A model generated the notes under the pieces. It searched no databases and was not told where the DNA came from. It saw only the letters and a program-made list of their open reading frames with translations. 64,000 nt of DNA from Microbacterium thalassium (lineage in GTDB: Bacteria > Actinomycetota > Actinomycetes > Actinomycetales > Microbacteriaceae): the NCBI RefSeq assembly GCF_014208045.1, contig NZ_JACHML010000001.1, positions 1,984,001 through 2,048,000 of the forward strand, read 5' to 3'. Positions 7,946 to 17,150 of this stretch are shown piece after piece. The first letter of the stretch is position 1; every line of letters begins with the position of its first letter. The translations under genes and the position numbers were made by a program.

Positions 7946-8968
7946 ATGCCTGGAGCCATCACGGGAGCCATCGAGGTCTTCGGCACCACGCTGGGGTGGT
8001 CCGACCTGATCACTGCGGCGATCATCGCCGTGATCGCGATCGTGGTGGCCATCGTGTTGCGGCGGGCGATCGTGCGCTACTCGAGGCGCGAAGACACCGC
8101 GCACACCTCGACCTGGTACACGCTGTCGCGACTGGTCACCTACATCGTCCTGACGATCGGCTTCTTCCTCGTGATCGGCGAGCTCGGCGTGCCGCTCAGC
8201 CGCTTCACGCTTCTCGCGGGGGCGCTCGGCGTGGGCCTCGGCTTCGGCCTGCAGCCGCTCGTGGCGAACTTCGTCGCGGGAATCGTGCTGTTGCTGGACA
8301 AGTCGCTCAAGGTGGGTGATTTTGTCGAACTCGAGTCCGGCGCGACCGGACAGGTGCGGGATATCCGGATGCGTGCCACCACGATCGTCACCAACGACAA
8401 CATCGATGTCATCGTGCCGAACTCGGAGTTCGTCACCGGCCGGGTCGTGAACTGGACGCACCGCGACGTGCGCCGTCGCGTGCGCATCCCCTTCGGCGTC
8501 GCCTACGGGACAGACAAGGAGCTGGTGAAGACGGCCGCGCTCGAAGCGGCCGAGGCGGTGCCGTTCACCCTCGACCTGGACGGGCCGCTGCGGCCGCAGG
8601 TCTGGCTGAGCGAGTTCGGCGACAGCGCCCTGGGGTTCGAACTGGTCGTCTGGCTCAATCCCGAAGCGACCAGGAAGCCGATCGCGGTCGCCGCCGCCTA
8701 CAACTGGGCGCTGCACAGCGCCCTGAGCCGGCACGGCATCGAGATCCCGTTCCCGCAGCGCGATGTGCACGTGCGCTCCCTGTTCGGGCTGGCGAAGGAA
8801 GACGCGCGCGCCGCACTGAAGCTGGAGGATCACGACGGCGAGCCGGACGCTCCCGTCACCCCGACCGCACGTGTCACGGCCGACAACGACGCGCTCGCCG
8901 ATGTCAGCGGTGAAGCCGGATACGCCCCGGACCGCGTCGACCGCACCGACGAAAGCGAGAAGCGCTGA
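7946..8968 (+). CDS. Small-conductance mechanosensitive ion channel (MscS family)
   Basis: A 340-aa inner-membrane channel that opens under membrane tension to relieve hypo-osmotic shock. Three hydrophobic segments precede the pore helix, which contains LAGALGVGLGFGLQPLVANF (about 91-110), the small-residue Gly/Ala pattern of MscS TM3. The beta domain follows with LKVGDFVEL and the IVPNSEF motif. An acidic, low-complexity C-terminal tail (about 290-340) extends beyond the family core. It starts at ATG 7946 without an evident ribosome site, and is probably a monocistronic unit. Confidence 0.93.
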   Translation: MPGAITGAIEVFGTTLGWSDLITAAIIAVIAIVVAIVLRRAIVRYSRREDTAHTSTWYTLSRLVTYIVLTIGFFLVIGELGVPLSRFTLLAGALGVGLGFGLQPLVANFVAGIVLLLDKSLKVGDFVELESGATGQVRDIRMRATTIVTNDNIDVIVPNSEFVTGRVVNWTHRDVRRRVRIPFGVAYGTDKELVKTAALEAAEAVPFTLDLDGPLRPQVWLSEFGDSALGFELVVWLNPEATRKPIAVAAAYNWALHSALSRHGIEIPFPQRDVHVRSLFGLAKEDARAALKLEDHDGEPDAPVTPTARVTADNDALADVSGEAGYAPDRVDRTDESEKR

Positions 8969-9141
8969 CGGCGTCCGCCTCGGCAGCGGCGCCGCCTTCG
9001 TCCGGCCTGGGGCGAACGCTGCGGGTCAGCGTGCTTCCCGGCGTCCGGCCCGGTCTGCTCATAGTCTCGCGCCGGGTCCTTATGAGAAACCGACGAGGCC
9101 GATCGGCGGGCCGGGGCGCTGTCCGATCGATTCTGTGCCGG

Positions 9142-10056
9142 TCAGCGCGCGGGAACAGCGGCTGCCACGGCCTCCTCGACCGTCGCGTGTGTGAATGCGA
9201 AGCCGGATGCCTCGAGCGCGGCGGGAACGATGTGCGCGTCGGCGGTGAGCAGCGACTCGGTGGCATCCTTCCCGAGGACGAGCTTGAGGCCCCACTCGGG
9301 GGCCCGAAGCAGGTACGGGCGGTTCATGCGCCGGGCGAGCGCGAACCCGAGGTCGTTCGCCGTCGCCCGCTCCGGCCCGCTGAGGTTCACGGGCCCCTCG
9401 ACATCCGTGCCGAGGACATGGTGGATCGCCCGCACCTCGTCCTCGAGGGAGATCCACCCCCACGCCTGCGTGCCGCGTCCCACCGGCCCGCTGACACCCA
9501 GCGCCGTGAGGAGCAGAAGCGGCTTGAGGACTCCCTCGGGATGGATCAGCGGCGCCGTGCGCAGGTGCACGACGCGGGCGTCGCCCGAGTGCCGCGCCGC
9601 GCCCTCCCATTCTCCGCAGATGTCGGCGAGGAACGTCTCGCCCCGCGGCGCCGACTCGTCGAGCGGCACCCCTGGGGCCGACCCGTAGTAGCCCACCGCG
9701 GACGCCGACGCGAACGCCGGAGCGTCGGCCCCGAGTTCGCGCAGGGCGCTCGCGATCGCCCGCGTCGGGACGACACGCGACCACAGCAGCGTGTGCCGAT
9801 AGGAGGGCGTCCAGGGGAACCGCCCGATCGAGGCGCCGTTGAGGCACACGACGGCATCCGCCCCGTCGAGCACCGCCGGATCGAGCCGGTCGTCGTCGGA
9901 GAGCCACTCGACCTCGTCGGCCGTCGCCGCGGGGCGCCGCACGAGGTGCGTCACCTCGACGCCGTCGGAGCGAAGGCGCTCGGTGAGGGTCGTGCCGATG
10001 AGGCCGGACGCGCCGGCGATGACGACGCGCCGCAGCGCCGGAGGGGCGTCAGGCAA
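9142..10056 (-). CDS. TIGR01777-type NAD(P)-binding epimerase/oxidoreductase
   Basis: A 304-aa extended SDR-fold protein (YfcH/SULA-like). The Rossmann motif IAGASGLIGT is at residues 13-22; ASAVGYYGSAPG and LRTAPLIHPEG are characteristic, and the C-terminal part matches the DUF1731 cap (LRAPEWGLKLVLGKDATESL). The reaction is unknown for this family. Its start overlaps the end of the osmC-like gene by 8 bp, suggesting co-transcription. The 173 bp between MscS and this gene hold no recognised signal. Confidence 0.88.
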   Translation of the reverse strand: MPDAPPALRRVVIAGASGLIGTTLTERLRSDGVEVTHLVRRPAATADEVEWLSDDDRLDPAVLDGADAVVCLNGASIGRFPWTPSYRHTLLWSRVVPTRAIASALRELGADAPAFASASAVGYYGSAPGVPLDESAPRGETFLADICGEWEGAARHSGDARVVHLRTAPLIHPEGVLKPLLLLTALGVSGPVGRGTQAWGWISLEDEVRAIHHVLGTDVEGPVNLSGPERATANDLGFALARRMNRPYLLRAPEWGLKLVLGKDATESLLTADAHIVPAALEASGFAFTHATVEEAVAAAVPAR

Positions 10057-10474
10057 GCGTCGCCTCGAGCGTGATCTCCACGCCGGCGAGCGCCTGCGAG
10101 ACCGGGCAGCCGGCCTTCGCGGCCTGCGCGATGCTTTCGAAGTCCTCCGGCGAGATGCCGGGCACGACGGCGTTGACGTTGAGGTGGCTGCCGGTGATGC
10201 CGGTGCCGGGGACGAAGGTGACCGATGCCGTGGTGTCGATCGACTCCGGGGGAGTGCCGTTCTCGGCGAGCATGTTCGAGAAGGCCATGCAGAAGCAGGA
10301 CGAGTGCGCCGCCGCGATGAGCTCCTCGGGCGTCGTGACCGACGTCGAGCCCTCGCTGCGCGCCTTCCAGTTCACCGCGAAGGTGCCCATTCCGGAGGAC
10401 ATCAGCGTGACCTCGCCGGATCCCTCGAACAGGTTGCCCTTCCAGGCGGTGGTGGCTTCGCTCGTCACGGACAT
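10049..10474 (-). CDS. OsmC family peroxiredoxin
   Basis: A 141-aa thiol peroxidase of the OsmC/Ohr family that reduces organic hydroperoxides. The two redox cysteines are visible: Cys60 in AAHSSCFCMA and Cys123 in AKAGCPVSQ, the spacing expected for OsmC rather than Ohr. An additional Cys62 is present. The ATG at 10474 follows an AGGAGG site. First gene of a two-gene unit with the oxidoreductase at 9142. Confidence 0.93.
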   Translation of the reverse strand: MSVTSEATTAWKGNLFEGSGEVTLMSSGMGTFAVNWKARSEGSTSVTTPEELIAAAHSSCFCMAFSNMLAENGTPPESIDTTASVTFVPGTGITGSHLNVNAVVPGISPEDFESIAQAAKAGCPVSQALAGVEITLEATLA

Positions 10475-10495
10475 CGGGACCTCCTGGATCGCGGG

Positions 10496-10508
10496 CCCGA
10501 GTCTCGGG
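10496..10508. repeat. 13-bp palindrome in the osmC leader
   Basis: CCCGAG T CTCGGG is a perfect palindrome between the -10 element and the start of the osmC-like gene. It may be an operator or a small hairpin; no regulator gene is adjacent. Confidence 0.4.
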
Positions 10509-10519
10509 CGCTCGCGGTC

Positions 10520-10525
10520 AGCCTA
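10520..10525 (-). promoter_or_regulatory. -10 element for the osmC-like gene
   Basis: TAGGCT on the minus strand, about 45 nt before the ATG at 10474, leaving room for a leader with a ribosome site. Confidence 0.45.
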
Positions 10526-10586
10526 ACGATGCCGGTCGCTGGATGCGACGGGTTGACACCCGACCATGCGGATGCCGAGAGGCGGA

Positions 10587-11126
10587 TCAGGCGGCGGCCG
10601 GACGCTCGCGGCCGACGATGCCCGCGCGCTGCAGCAGCAGGTACAGCTGGCAGCCCAGGCAGAGCCCGAACGCGGCGTTGAGGAACGAGGCGACGAACGC
10701 CATCGCGGCGGCGATGGGAAGCGCCCACGGGACGCCCGCGAGCTGGAGCACCAGGCCGATCGCGGTGACGAACAGACCGACACCCTGCGCGAAGCGCGGC
10801 GGACGCGGGTCCTCGAACTCCGTCGGCGGGGTCAGTCGCGGCTGAACCGCCACGCGGTAGAGCGCGCCCCAGGGAGCCGTGCGCGGCGAGGCCACACCCC
10901 ACACGAACAGCAGCGCGAGAGCGAGCAGCAGCAGGAATGCCGGATCCAGCACGCGGTCGGCGAAGGAGGCGGCCGGAAGCGCCCAGCCGCCGGCGGGAAC
11001 GCGCGCGGTCGACAGACCGGTCAGCCCGAGGAACACATCGACGAGGAGCAGCAGCGACGTGATCCCCGCCGTGAAGCGCGGGCCGCGCGGATCGATGCCG
11101 CGATGGCCGCCGGTGGCCTCAGACAT
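10587..11126 (-). CDS. DUF4395 membrane protein
   Basis: A 179-aa integral membrane protein with about four hydrophobic segments (ITSLLLLVDVFLGLTG; FLLLLALALLFVWGV; and two near the C-terminus, including FNAAFGLCLGCQLYLLLQRAG). The CLGC motif in the last segment is typical of DUF4395. The function is unknown. It overlaps the thioredoxin-like gene upstream by 8 bp, so a membrane redox partnership is a reasonable inference. Confidence 0.85.
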   Translation of the reverse strand: MSEATGGHRGIDPRGPRFTAGITSLLLLVDVFLGLTGLSTARVPAGGWALPAASFADRVLDPAFLLLLALALLFVWGVASPRTAPWGALYRVAVQPRLTPPTEFEDPRPPRFAQGVGLFVTAIGLVLQLAGVPWALPIAAAMAFVASFLNAAFGLCLGCQLYLLLQRAGIVGRERPAAA

Positions 11127-11565
11127 GCGCGGGGACTCCCGTCAGGCGGGTGAGCTCGAGCTCGAGCACGTCACGCGAGGGAGCTCCGCCGATGCGGGTC
11201 TGGACGGCGCCGTCGCGGTCGAGCACGAGTGTGGTGGGGGTCTGCAGGATGTGGAAGTGCTTGGCGATGTCGGGGCGGTGCGTCACGTCGATGTCGAGGT
11301 GGCGAACGCCCTCGCGGTCCGCGGCGACGTCGGCGAGCAGGCGGTGCACGCCGGGGCACTTGGCGCACATCTCGGTGCTGAACTGGAGCAGCGTCGCCGT
11401 GGTCCCCAGGGAGTCCGCCCCGAGGCGGGTCGGCTGGACGACCTCGTGCGGGATGTCGCGCTGCGGGCGGCCCTGGCGCGCCTTCATGACGACGCCGACG
11501 ACGACCGTCGCCGCCAGAAGCGCGGCGAGGCCGATGAGTGCTGTCAACAGATCCACATCCTCCAC
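11119..11565 (-). CDS. Membrane-anchored thioredoxin-like protein
   Basis: A 148-aa protein with an N-terminal membrane segment (residues 5-28) and a thioredoxin fold. The active site is CAKC (Cys67 and Cys70) in LLQFSTEMCAKCPGV, and the cis-proline loop is LQTPTTLVLD. A thiol-disulphide exchange role at the membrane is likely. It is translationally coupled to the DUF4395 gene, a pairing familiar in actinobacteria. The divergent neighbour is thyA. Confidence 0.86.
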   Translation of the reverse strand: MEDVDLLTALIGLAALLAATVVVGVVMKARQGRPQRDIPHEVVQPTRLGADSLGTTATLLQFSTEMCAKCPGVHRLLADVAADREGVRHLDIDVTHRPDIAKHFHILQTPTTLVLDRDGAVQTRIGGAPSRDVLELELTRLTGVPAHV

Positions 11566-11605
11566 CGTAGATGCATTCGGCTGAACGGATCCCGGACGGC
11601 CTCAC

Positions 11606-11621
11606 TGTGACGACTTGTGAC
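11606..11621. promoter_or_regulatory. Direct repeat TGTGAC-N4-TGTGAC, possible response-regulator site
   Basis: Two exact hexamers (11606-11611 and 11616-11621) with a 10-bp period, about one helix turn. They lie between the thioredoxin-like gene and thyA. Read on the minus strand they are GTCACA repeats, a form described for MtrA-type regulators. That assignment is tentative. Confidence 0.3.
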
Positions 11622-11658
11622 ACGCGCCGCGGCCCGCCCCAGGGCGGCCGGGCGCGAG

Positions 11659-11664
11659 TATCGT
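11659..11664 (+). promoter_or_regulatory. -10 element, predicted leaderless thyA mRNA
   Basis: TATCGT with a 7-nt gap to GTG 11672. This argues against the alternative GTG at 11663, which overlaps it. Confidence 0.5.
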
Positions 11665-11671
11665 GTCAGCC

Positions 11672-12480
<809 letters not shown>

Positions 12481-12484
<4 letters not shown>

Positions 12485-12987
12485 GGCGGCTCGGGCTCAT
12501 CTGGGCCGAGGCGGCCGACCGCGTCATCGGCGCGGCCGGAGGCATGCCGTGGCACGTGCCCGAGGACCTCGCCCGCTTCAAGGAGATCACCGACGGCCAT
12601 CCGGTCGTCATGGGCCGGCGCACGTGGGACTCTCTGCCGCCGCGCTTCCGCCCGCTGCCGGGGCGCCGCAACATCGTGGTCACGCGCAACGCGCAGTGGG
12701 CGGCGGACGGTGCCGAGCGCGCGGGATCGATGTCCGATGCTCTCGCCGCCGCGGCGGCCTCGGATGCCGAGTGGGTCTGGCTCATCGGCGGCGGCGAGCT
12801 GTTCCGCGAGGCCATCGACGGTGCCGATCGGCTCGAGGTCACCGAGCTGGATCTCGCCGTCGCGGGCGATACGACCGCGCCCGAGCGCGACTCGTGGCAG
12901 ACCGTCCGCACGGACCCGCCTGCCGGATGGCACACCTCGCGCACCGGCATCCGCTACCGGTACGTGACCCAGGAACGCCCCGAGTAG
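12481..12987 (+). CDS. folA: Dihydrofolate reductase
   Basis: NADPH-dependent reduction of dihydrofolate to tetrahydrofolate, regenerating the cofactor oxidised by ThyA. The 168-aa protein shows [20 protein letters not shown] with the conserved Pro-Trp, GRRTWDSLP, and WLIGGGELF of the NADPH site. It starts at ATG 12481, overlapping the thyA stop by 4 bp. Length and motifs are those of a normal chromosomal DHFR. Confidence 0.95.
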
Positions 12988-12997
12988 GCCGGCGCGC

Positions 12998-13759
12998 ATG
13001 GCCACGGCACTCATCACGGGCGCGAGCTCGGGCATCGGCGCGGAGTACGCGCGGCAGCTGGCGGCGCGGGGAGCGGACCTGGTGCTCGTCGCGCGGGATC
13101 GCGCCGCCCTGGACGAGCTCGCGGCGCGGCTCGCCGACGAGCACCGCGTCGCGACCGAGGTGCTCGTCGCCGATCTGCTCGACGCCGACGATCTCGCCAC
13201 GGTCGAGGCGCGACTCGCCGACACACGCCGGCCCGTGGAGATGCTCGTGAACAACGCCGGGTTCGCGCTGGGGTTCGCGTTCGAGCGCAACGACATCGAC
13301 GACGAGGTGCGCCACCTGAGGCTCCACGTCGAAGCGCCCATGCGCCTCATGCACGCCGTCATCGGGCCGATGCTCGAGCGGGGGCACGGCCGCATCCTGA
13401 ACGTCGCGTCGGTCTCGGGCTGGATGCCGCGCTCGACCTATGGTGCCGCGAAGGGGTGGCTGATCAGCTTCAGCCGCTGGGCCAACGGCGCCTACGCCGC
13501 GCGCGGTGTCGTCGTCACGGCCGTCGCCCCGGGGTTCACGCACACGAACTTCCATGAGCGCGCGGGCCTGCCGAAAGGCGAGGAGGGCATCGCCGACTGG
13601 ATGTGGCTGGATGCCTCGACCGTCGTCGCGACGTCGCTGCGCGACTCCGCCCGCGGCAAGGCGGTGTCGATCCCGTCGCTGAAGTACAAGGTGCTCGTGG
13701 CCGCCGCGCGTCTCGCGCCGCCGCGGCTGGTGGCGCGCGCGGCGACCCGCGGGCGCTGA
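12998..13759 (+). CDS. Short-chain dehydrogenase/reductase
   Basis: A 253-aa classical SDR. The cofactor motif TGASSGIG is at residues 7-14, VNNAG near 83-87, the catalytic Ser in NVASVSG and the YGAAK catalytic Tyr/Lys near 148-152. The pattern fits NADP-dependent oxidoreductases of unknown substrate. It lies 10 bp downstream of folA and may be in its operon. Confidence 0.9.
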   Translation: MATALITGASSGIGAEYARQLAARGADLVLVARDRAALDELAARLADEHRVATEVLVADLLDADDLATVEARLADTRRPVEMLVNNAGFALGFAFERNDIDDEVRHLRLHVEAPMRLMHAVIGPMLERGHGRILNVASVSGWMPRSTYGAAKGWLISFSRWANGAYAARGVVVTAVAPGFTHTNFHERAGLPKGEEGIADWMWLDASTVVATSLRDSARGKAVSIPSLKYKVLVAAARLAPPRLVARAATRGR

Positions 13760-13806
13760 CCCGGATCATCGCGCGGCATCCGTCGTGTCGGCATCCGCCC
13801 TACCGA

Positions 13807-13812
13807 TAGCCT
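13807..13812 (+). promoter_or_regulatory. -10 element, predicted leaderless dapA mRNA
   Basis: TAGCCT with a 6-nt gap to ATG 13819. Confidence 0.5.
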
Positions 13813-13818
13813 GAGAGC

Positions 13819-14796
13819 ATGACGCACACGGGCAATCCCTTCGGACAGGTGCTCGTCGCGCTGGTCACTCCGATGGCGGCCGACGGCGAGGTCGACTGGC
13901 CCGCCGTCGAGAAGCACATCGACGACGTCATCACCGCGGGAGCGGACGGCATCGTCGTCACGGGCACGACCGGCGAGACCTCGACGCTGACGGATGCCGA
14001 GAAGCTCAAGCTCGTCGAGGTCGGCAAGGACGTCTCGGCCGGCCGGGCCAAGATCATCACCGGCGGCGGCTCGAACGAGACCGCCCACGCCATCGAGCTC
14101 TACCAGGCCAGCGAGAAGGCCGGCGCCGACGGCATCATGATCGTCACGCCGTACTACAACAAGCCGACGCAGGCGGGCATCCTGACCCACTTCCGGCTCG
14201 TGGCCGACGCCACCGACCTGCCGGTGATCCTCTACGACATCCCCGGCCGCACCGGCGTGCCCATCAAGTACGAGACGATCCTGCGCCTCGCGAAGCACCC
14301 GAACATCCTCGCGATCAAGGACGCCAAGGGCGACTTCAGCGAGGTCAGCCGCGTGCTGAACCAGACCGACCTCATGTACTTCTCGGGCGACGACGCCAAC
14401 GTCCTGCCGCACCTGTCGATCGGTGCGACAGGGCTCATCGGTGTGACCGCCAACATCGCCGCGCAGCCCTACCGAGAGATCGTCAACGCGGTCAACGCGG
14501 GCGACCTGCGCTCCGCCACCGCGGCGCACATGAAGCTCGAGCCGCTCGTGCGCGCGGTGATGACCCACGTCCCGGGAACGGTCGCGGCGAAGTACATCCT
14601 GCACGGGCTCGGCCGCATCTCGAGCCCGCGCGTGCGTCTGCCGCTCGTCGGTCCGGAGGAGTGGGAGGCCGCCGTGATCGAGGATGAGCTCGCCCTCGTG
14701 ACGGACGTCCCCGGCGTCGACTTCTCCAACTTCCGCCCCGACCGCAACGCGGCCGCCGGCGGTGCGCTGCCGAAGGTGTCGGGCACCACCAGATGA
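13819..14796 (+). CDS. dapA: 4-hydroxy-tetrahydrodipicolinate synthase
   Basis: Condenses pyruvate with aspartate semialdehyde at the entry of the diaminopimelate/lysine pathway. The 325-aa TIM-barrel protein shows VTGTTGETSTL (substrate loop), ILYDIPGRTG with the catalytic Tyr, and the Schiff-base lysine in ILAIKDAKGD. The C-terminus is about 30 residues longer than the E. coli enzyme. DapB is encoded at 6594; between dapA and rnj there are only 67 bp. Confidence 0.96.
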   Translation: MTHTGNPFGQVLVALVTPMAADGEVDWPAVEKHIDDVITAGADGIVVTGTTGETSTLTDAEKLKLVEVGKDVSAGRAKIITGGGSNETAHAIELYQASEKAGADGIMIVTPYYNKPTQAGILTHFRLVADATDLPVILYDIPGRTGVPIKYETILRLAKHPNILAIKDAKGDFSEVSRVLNQTDLMYFSGDDANVLPHLSIGATGLIGVTANIAAQPYREIVNAVNAGDLRSATAAHMKLEPLVRAVMTHVPGTVAAKYILHGLGRISSPRVRLPLVGPEEWEAAVIEDELALVTDVPGVDFSNFRPDRNAAAGGALPKVSGTTR

Positions 14797-14863
14797 CCTG
14801 CCCGGGAGCCTGTCGCTCCCGGATGATGAAGCACGGATGCCGCGGCATCCCGAGGAGGCTGAC

Positions 14864-16540
14864 ATGCCCATGAATCCGTACGATCCGCCCGCCCTCGAAT
14901 CCGGAACCCTGCGCGTCACGCCGCTGGGCGGACTCGGCGAGGTCGGTCGGAACATGACCGTCTTCGAATTCGACGGCAAGCTCCTGATCGTCGACTGCGG
15001 CGTGCTGTTCCCCGAGGAGCACCAGCCGGGGGTGGACCTGATCCTCCCGGACTTCGAGCCCATCAAGGACCGGCTCGACGACATCGTCGGGGTCGTCCTC
15101 ACGCACGGTCACGAGGACCACATCGGCGCCGTGCCGTACCTGCTGCGCATGAAGCGGGACATCCCGCTGCTCGGCTCCGGCCTGACGCTGGCGCTGACCG
15201 AGGCGAAGCTCAAGGAGCACCGCATCAAGCCGTACACGCTGACCGTCGCCGAGGGGCAGCACGAGCAGCTGGGCGACTTCGGCCTCGAGTTCGTCGCGGT
15301 CAACCACTCGATCCCCGACGCGCTGGCCGTCATGATCCGCACGCCCGCCGGCACGGTGCTGGCCACCGGCGACTTCAAGATGGACCAGCTGCCGCTCGAC
15401 GGCCGCCTCACCGATCTGCGCTCGTTCGCGCGCCTCGGCGAGGAGGGCGTCGACCTCTTCCTGGTCGACTCGACGAACGCCGACGTCCCGGGGTTCACGC
15501 CGACGGAGCGCTCGATCGGGCCGGTGCTGGACCAGGTGATCGCGAAGGCCCCGCGCCGCGTCATCGTCGCGAGCTTCTCGAGCCACGTGCACCGCGTGCA
15601 GCAGGTCATCGACGCCGCCGCCGCCCACGGGCGCCGCGTGGCGTTCCTCGGTCGCAGCATGGTCCGCAACATGACGATCGCCGAGGACCTCGGCTACCTC
15701 ACGGTTCCCGAGGGCCTCCTCATCGACTACAAGAAGGCGCGCGACCTCCCCGAGGACCGCATCGTCTACATGTCGACCGGATCGCAGGGCGAGCCCATGG
15801 CCGTGCTCAGCCGCATGGCCAACCTCGACCACGAGATCGAGCCGGGCGAGGGCGACACCGTGATCCTCGCGTCGAGCCTCATCCCGGGCAACGAGAACGC
15901 GGTGTACCGCGTGATCGACGGGCTGACCAAGCTCGGCGCGAACGTCGTGCACAAGGCGAACGCGCGCGTGCACGTCTCGGGTCACGCCGCGGCGGGGGAG
16001 CTGCTGTACTGCTACAACATCCTCGGCCCCAAGAACGTGCTGCCGATCCACGGCGAGTTCCGCCACCTCATGGCCAACGCCAAGCTCGCCCAGGACACCG
16101 GCATCCCCGCCGAGCGGACCATCCTCGGCGAGAACGGCACCGTCGTCGATCTCAAGGACGGGATCGCCCAGGTGGTGGGTCAGCTCGACCTCGGCTTCGT
16201 CTACGTCGACGGCTCGACCGTGGGCGAGATCACCGACGCCGACCTCAAGGACCGCCGCATCCTCGGCGAGGAGGGCTTCGTGTCGGTCATCGTCGTGGTG
16301 GATGCGGCCACCGGCCGCATCATCAACGGGCCCGACATCCACGCGCGCGGCGTCGCCGAGGACGATGCGGTGTTCGAGGACGTCAAGCCGAAGATCGCGG
16401 CGGCGCTGACCGACGCCGCCCACTCGGGCGTGCGCGATCCGTACGCGCTGTCTCAGGTGGTGCGCCGGACGATCGGCCGCTGGGTCAACCAGAAGCTGCG
16501 ACGCCGGCCGATGATCGTGCCGCTCGTCATCGAGGCGTAG
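14864..16540 (+). CDS. rnj: Ribonuclease J
   Basis: Metallo-beta-lactamase/beta-CASP ribonuclease with endo- and 5'-3' exonuclease activity in mRNA decay and rRNA maturation. The 558-aa length is typical. The zinc motif LTHGHEDHIGA is at about residues 78-88, followed by NHSIPDA, TGDFK and the C-terminal VHVSGHAAAGE. ATG 14864 has a GAGGAGG site 5 nt away; ATG 14870 is a second possibility. It follows dapA as in many actinobacteria. Confidence 0.95.
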   Translation: MPMNPYDPPALESGTLRVTPLGGLGEVGRNMTVFEFDGKLLIVDCGVLFPEEHQPGVDLILPDFEPIKDRLDDIVGVVLTHGHEDHIGAVPYLLRMKRDIPLLGSGLTLALTEAKLKEHRIKPYTLTVAEGQHEQLGDFGLEFVAVNHSIPDALAVMIRTPAGTVLATGDFKMDQLPLDGRLTDLRSFARLGEEGVDLFLVDSTNADVPGFTPTERSIGPVLDQVIAKAPRRVIVASFSSHVHRVQQVIDAAAAHGRRVAFLGRSMVRNMTIAEDLGYLTVPEGLLIDYKKARDLPEDRIVYMSTGSQGEPMAVLSRMANLDHEIEPGEGDTVILASSLIPGNENAVYRVIDGLTKLGANVVHKANARVHVSGHAAAGELLYCYNILGPKNVLPIHGEFRHLMANAKLAQDTGIPAERTILGENGTVVDLKDGIAQVVGQLDLGFVYVDGSTVGEITDADLKDRRILGEEGFVSVIVVVDAATGRIINGPDIHARGVAEDDAVFEDVKPKIAAALTDAAHSGVRDPYALSQVVRRTIGRWVNQKLRRRPMIVPLVIEA

Positions 16541-16568
16541 GCGGCGCAGGCGAAGGGCGCATTGTCAG

Positions 16569-16574
16569 TACAAT
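16569..16574 (+). promoter_or_regulatory. -10 element, predicted leaderless acetyltransferase mRNA
   Basis: TACAAT with a 6-nt gap to ATG 16581; one of the best -10 matches in the window. Confidence 0.55.
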
Positions 16575-16580
16575 CGCGTC

Positions 16581-17075
16581 ATGCCCGCGTCGTTCGTCGT
16601 CCGTCCCGCCACGCAGGCCGACGGCGCGTTCCTCGGTGAGATGGTCGTCGAGGCGGCCAACTGGAAGCCGGGGAGCGACCGGCTCAAGCACGAGGTGCTG
16701 ACCGACCCCGACCACCGCCGCTACGTGTCCGGATGGATGCGTCCCGGGGACGCGGGCTTCGTCGCGCTCGCCGGCACCGGCGAGGCGATCGGCGCCGCCT
16801 GGTACCGCATGTTCCCGCGCACCGATCCGGGCTTCGGGTACGTGGCGACCGGCGTGCCCGAGATGATCATCGGCGTACGCCCCATCTGGCGCGCCCACGG
16901 CGTCGGACGCGCCCTCGTGCAGGCCCTGTGCGAGCACGCGAAGGCGAGCGGATTCGGCCGCCTGAGCCTGAGCGTGGAGCGGGGCAACTTCGCCACCACG
17001 CTGTACCGCAGCGAGGGATTCGCCGTCACCACCGCGGGGCACGGGCGGAACACCATGGTCAAGCGGCTCGGCTGA
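16581..17075 (+). CDS. GNAT family N-acetyltransferase
   Basis: A 164-aa acetyltransferase-fold protein. The acetyl-CoA site is VRPIWRAHGVGRALVQALCEHA and the following strand RLSLSVERGN with LYRSEGF is the usual GNAT end. Substrate unknown. It sits between rnj and ftsK with its own predicted leaderless promoter. Confidence 0.88.
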   Translation: MPASFVVRPATQADGAFLGEMVVEAANWKPGSDRLKHEVLTDPDHRRYVSGWMRPGDAGFVALAGTGEAIGAAWYRMFPRTDPGFGYVATGVPEMIIGVRPIWRAHGVGRALVQALCEHAKASGFGRLSLSVERGNFATTLYRSEGFAVTTAGHGRNTMVKRLG

Positions 17076-17150
17076 GCGACACGCCGCGAGAGTCCGCGAA
17101 CCCCGCGTGGGGACCGCCGAATGTCGCCGGATCCGCCTACCGTGGAGGAC

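Noticed and set aside
8969..9141. Possible RNA gene between the MscS gene and the oxidoreductase gene
   Set aside because: GC-rich with small repeats but no tRNA cloverleaf or known RNA motif could be built by eye.
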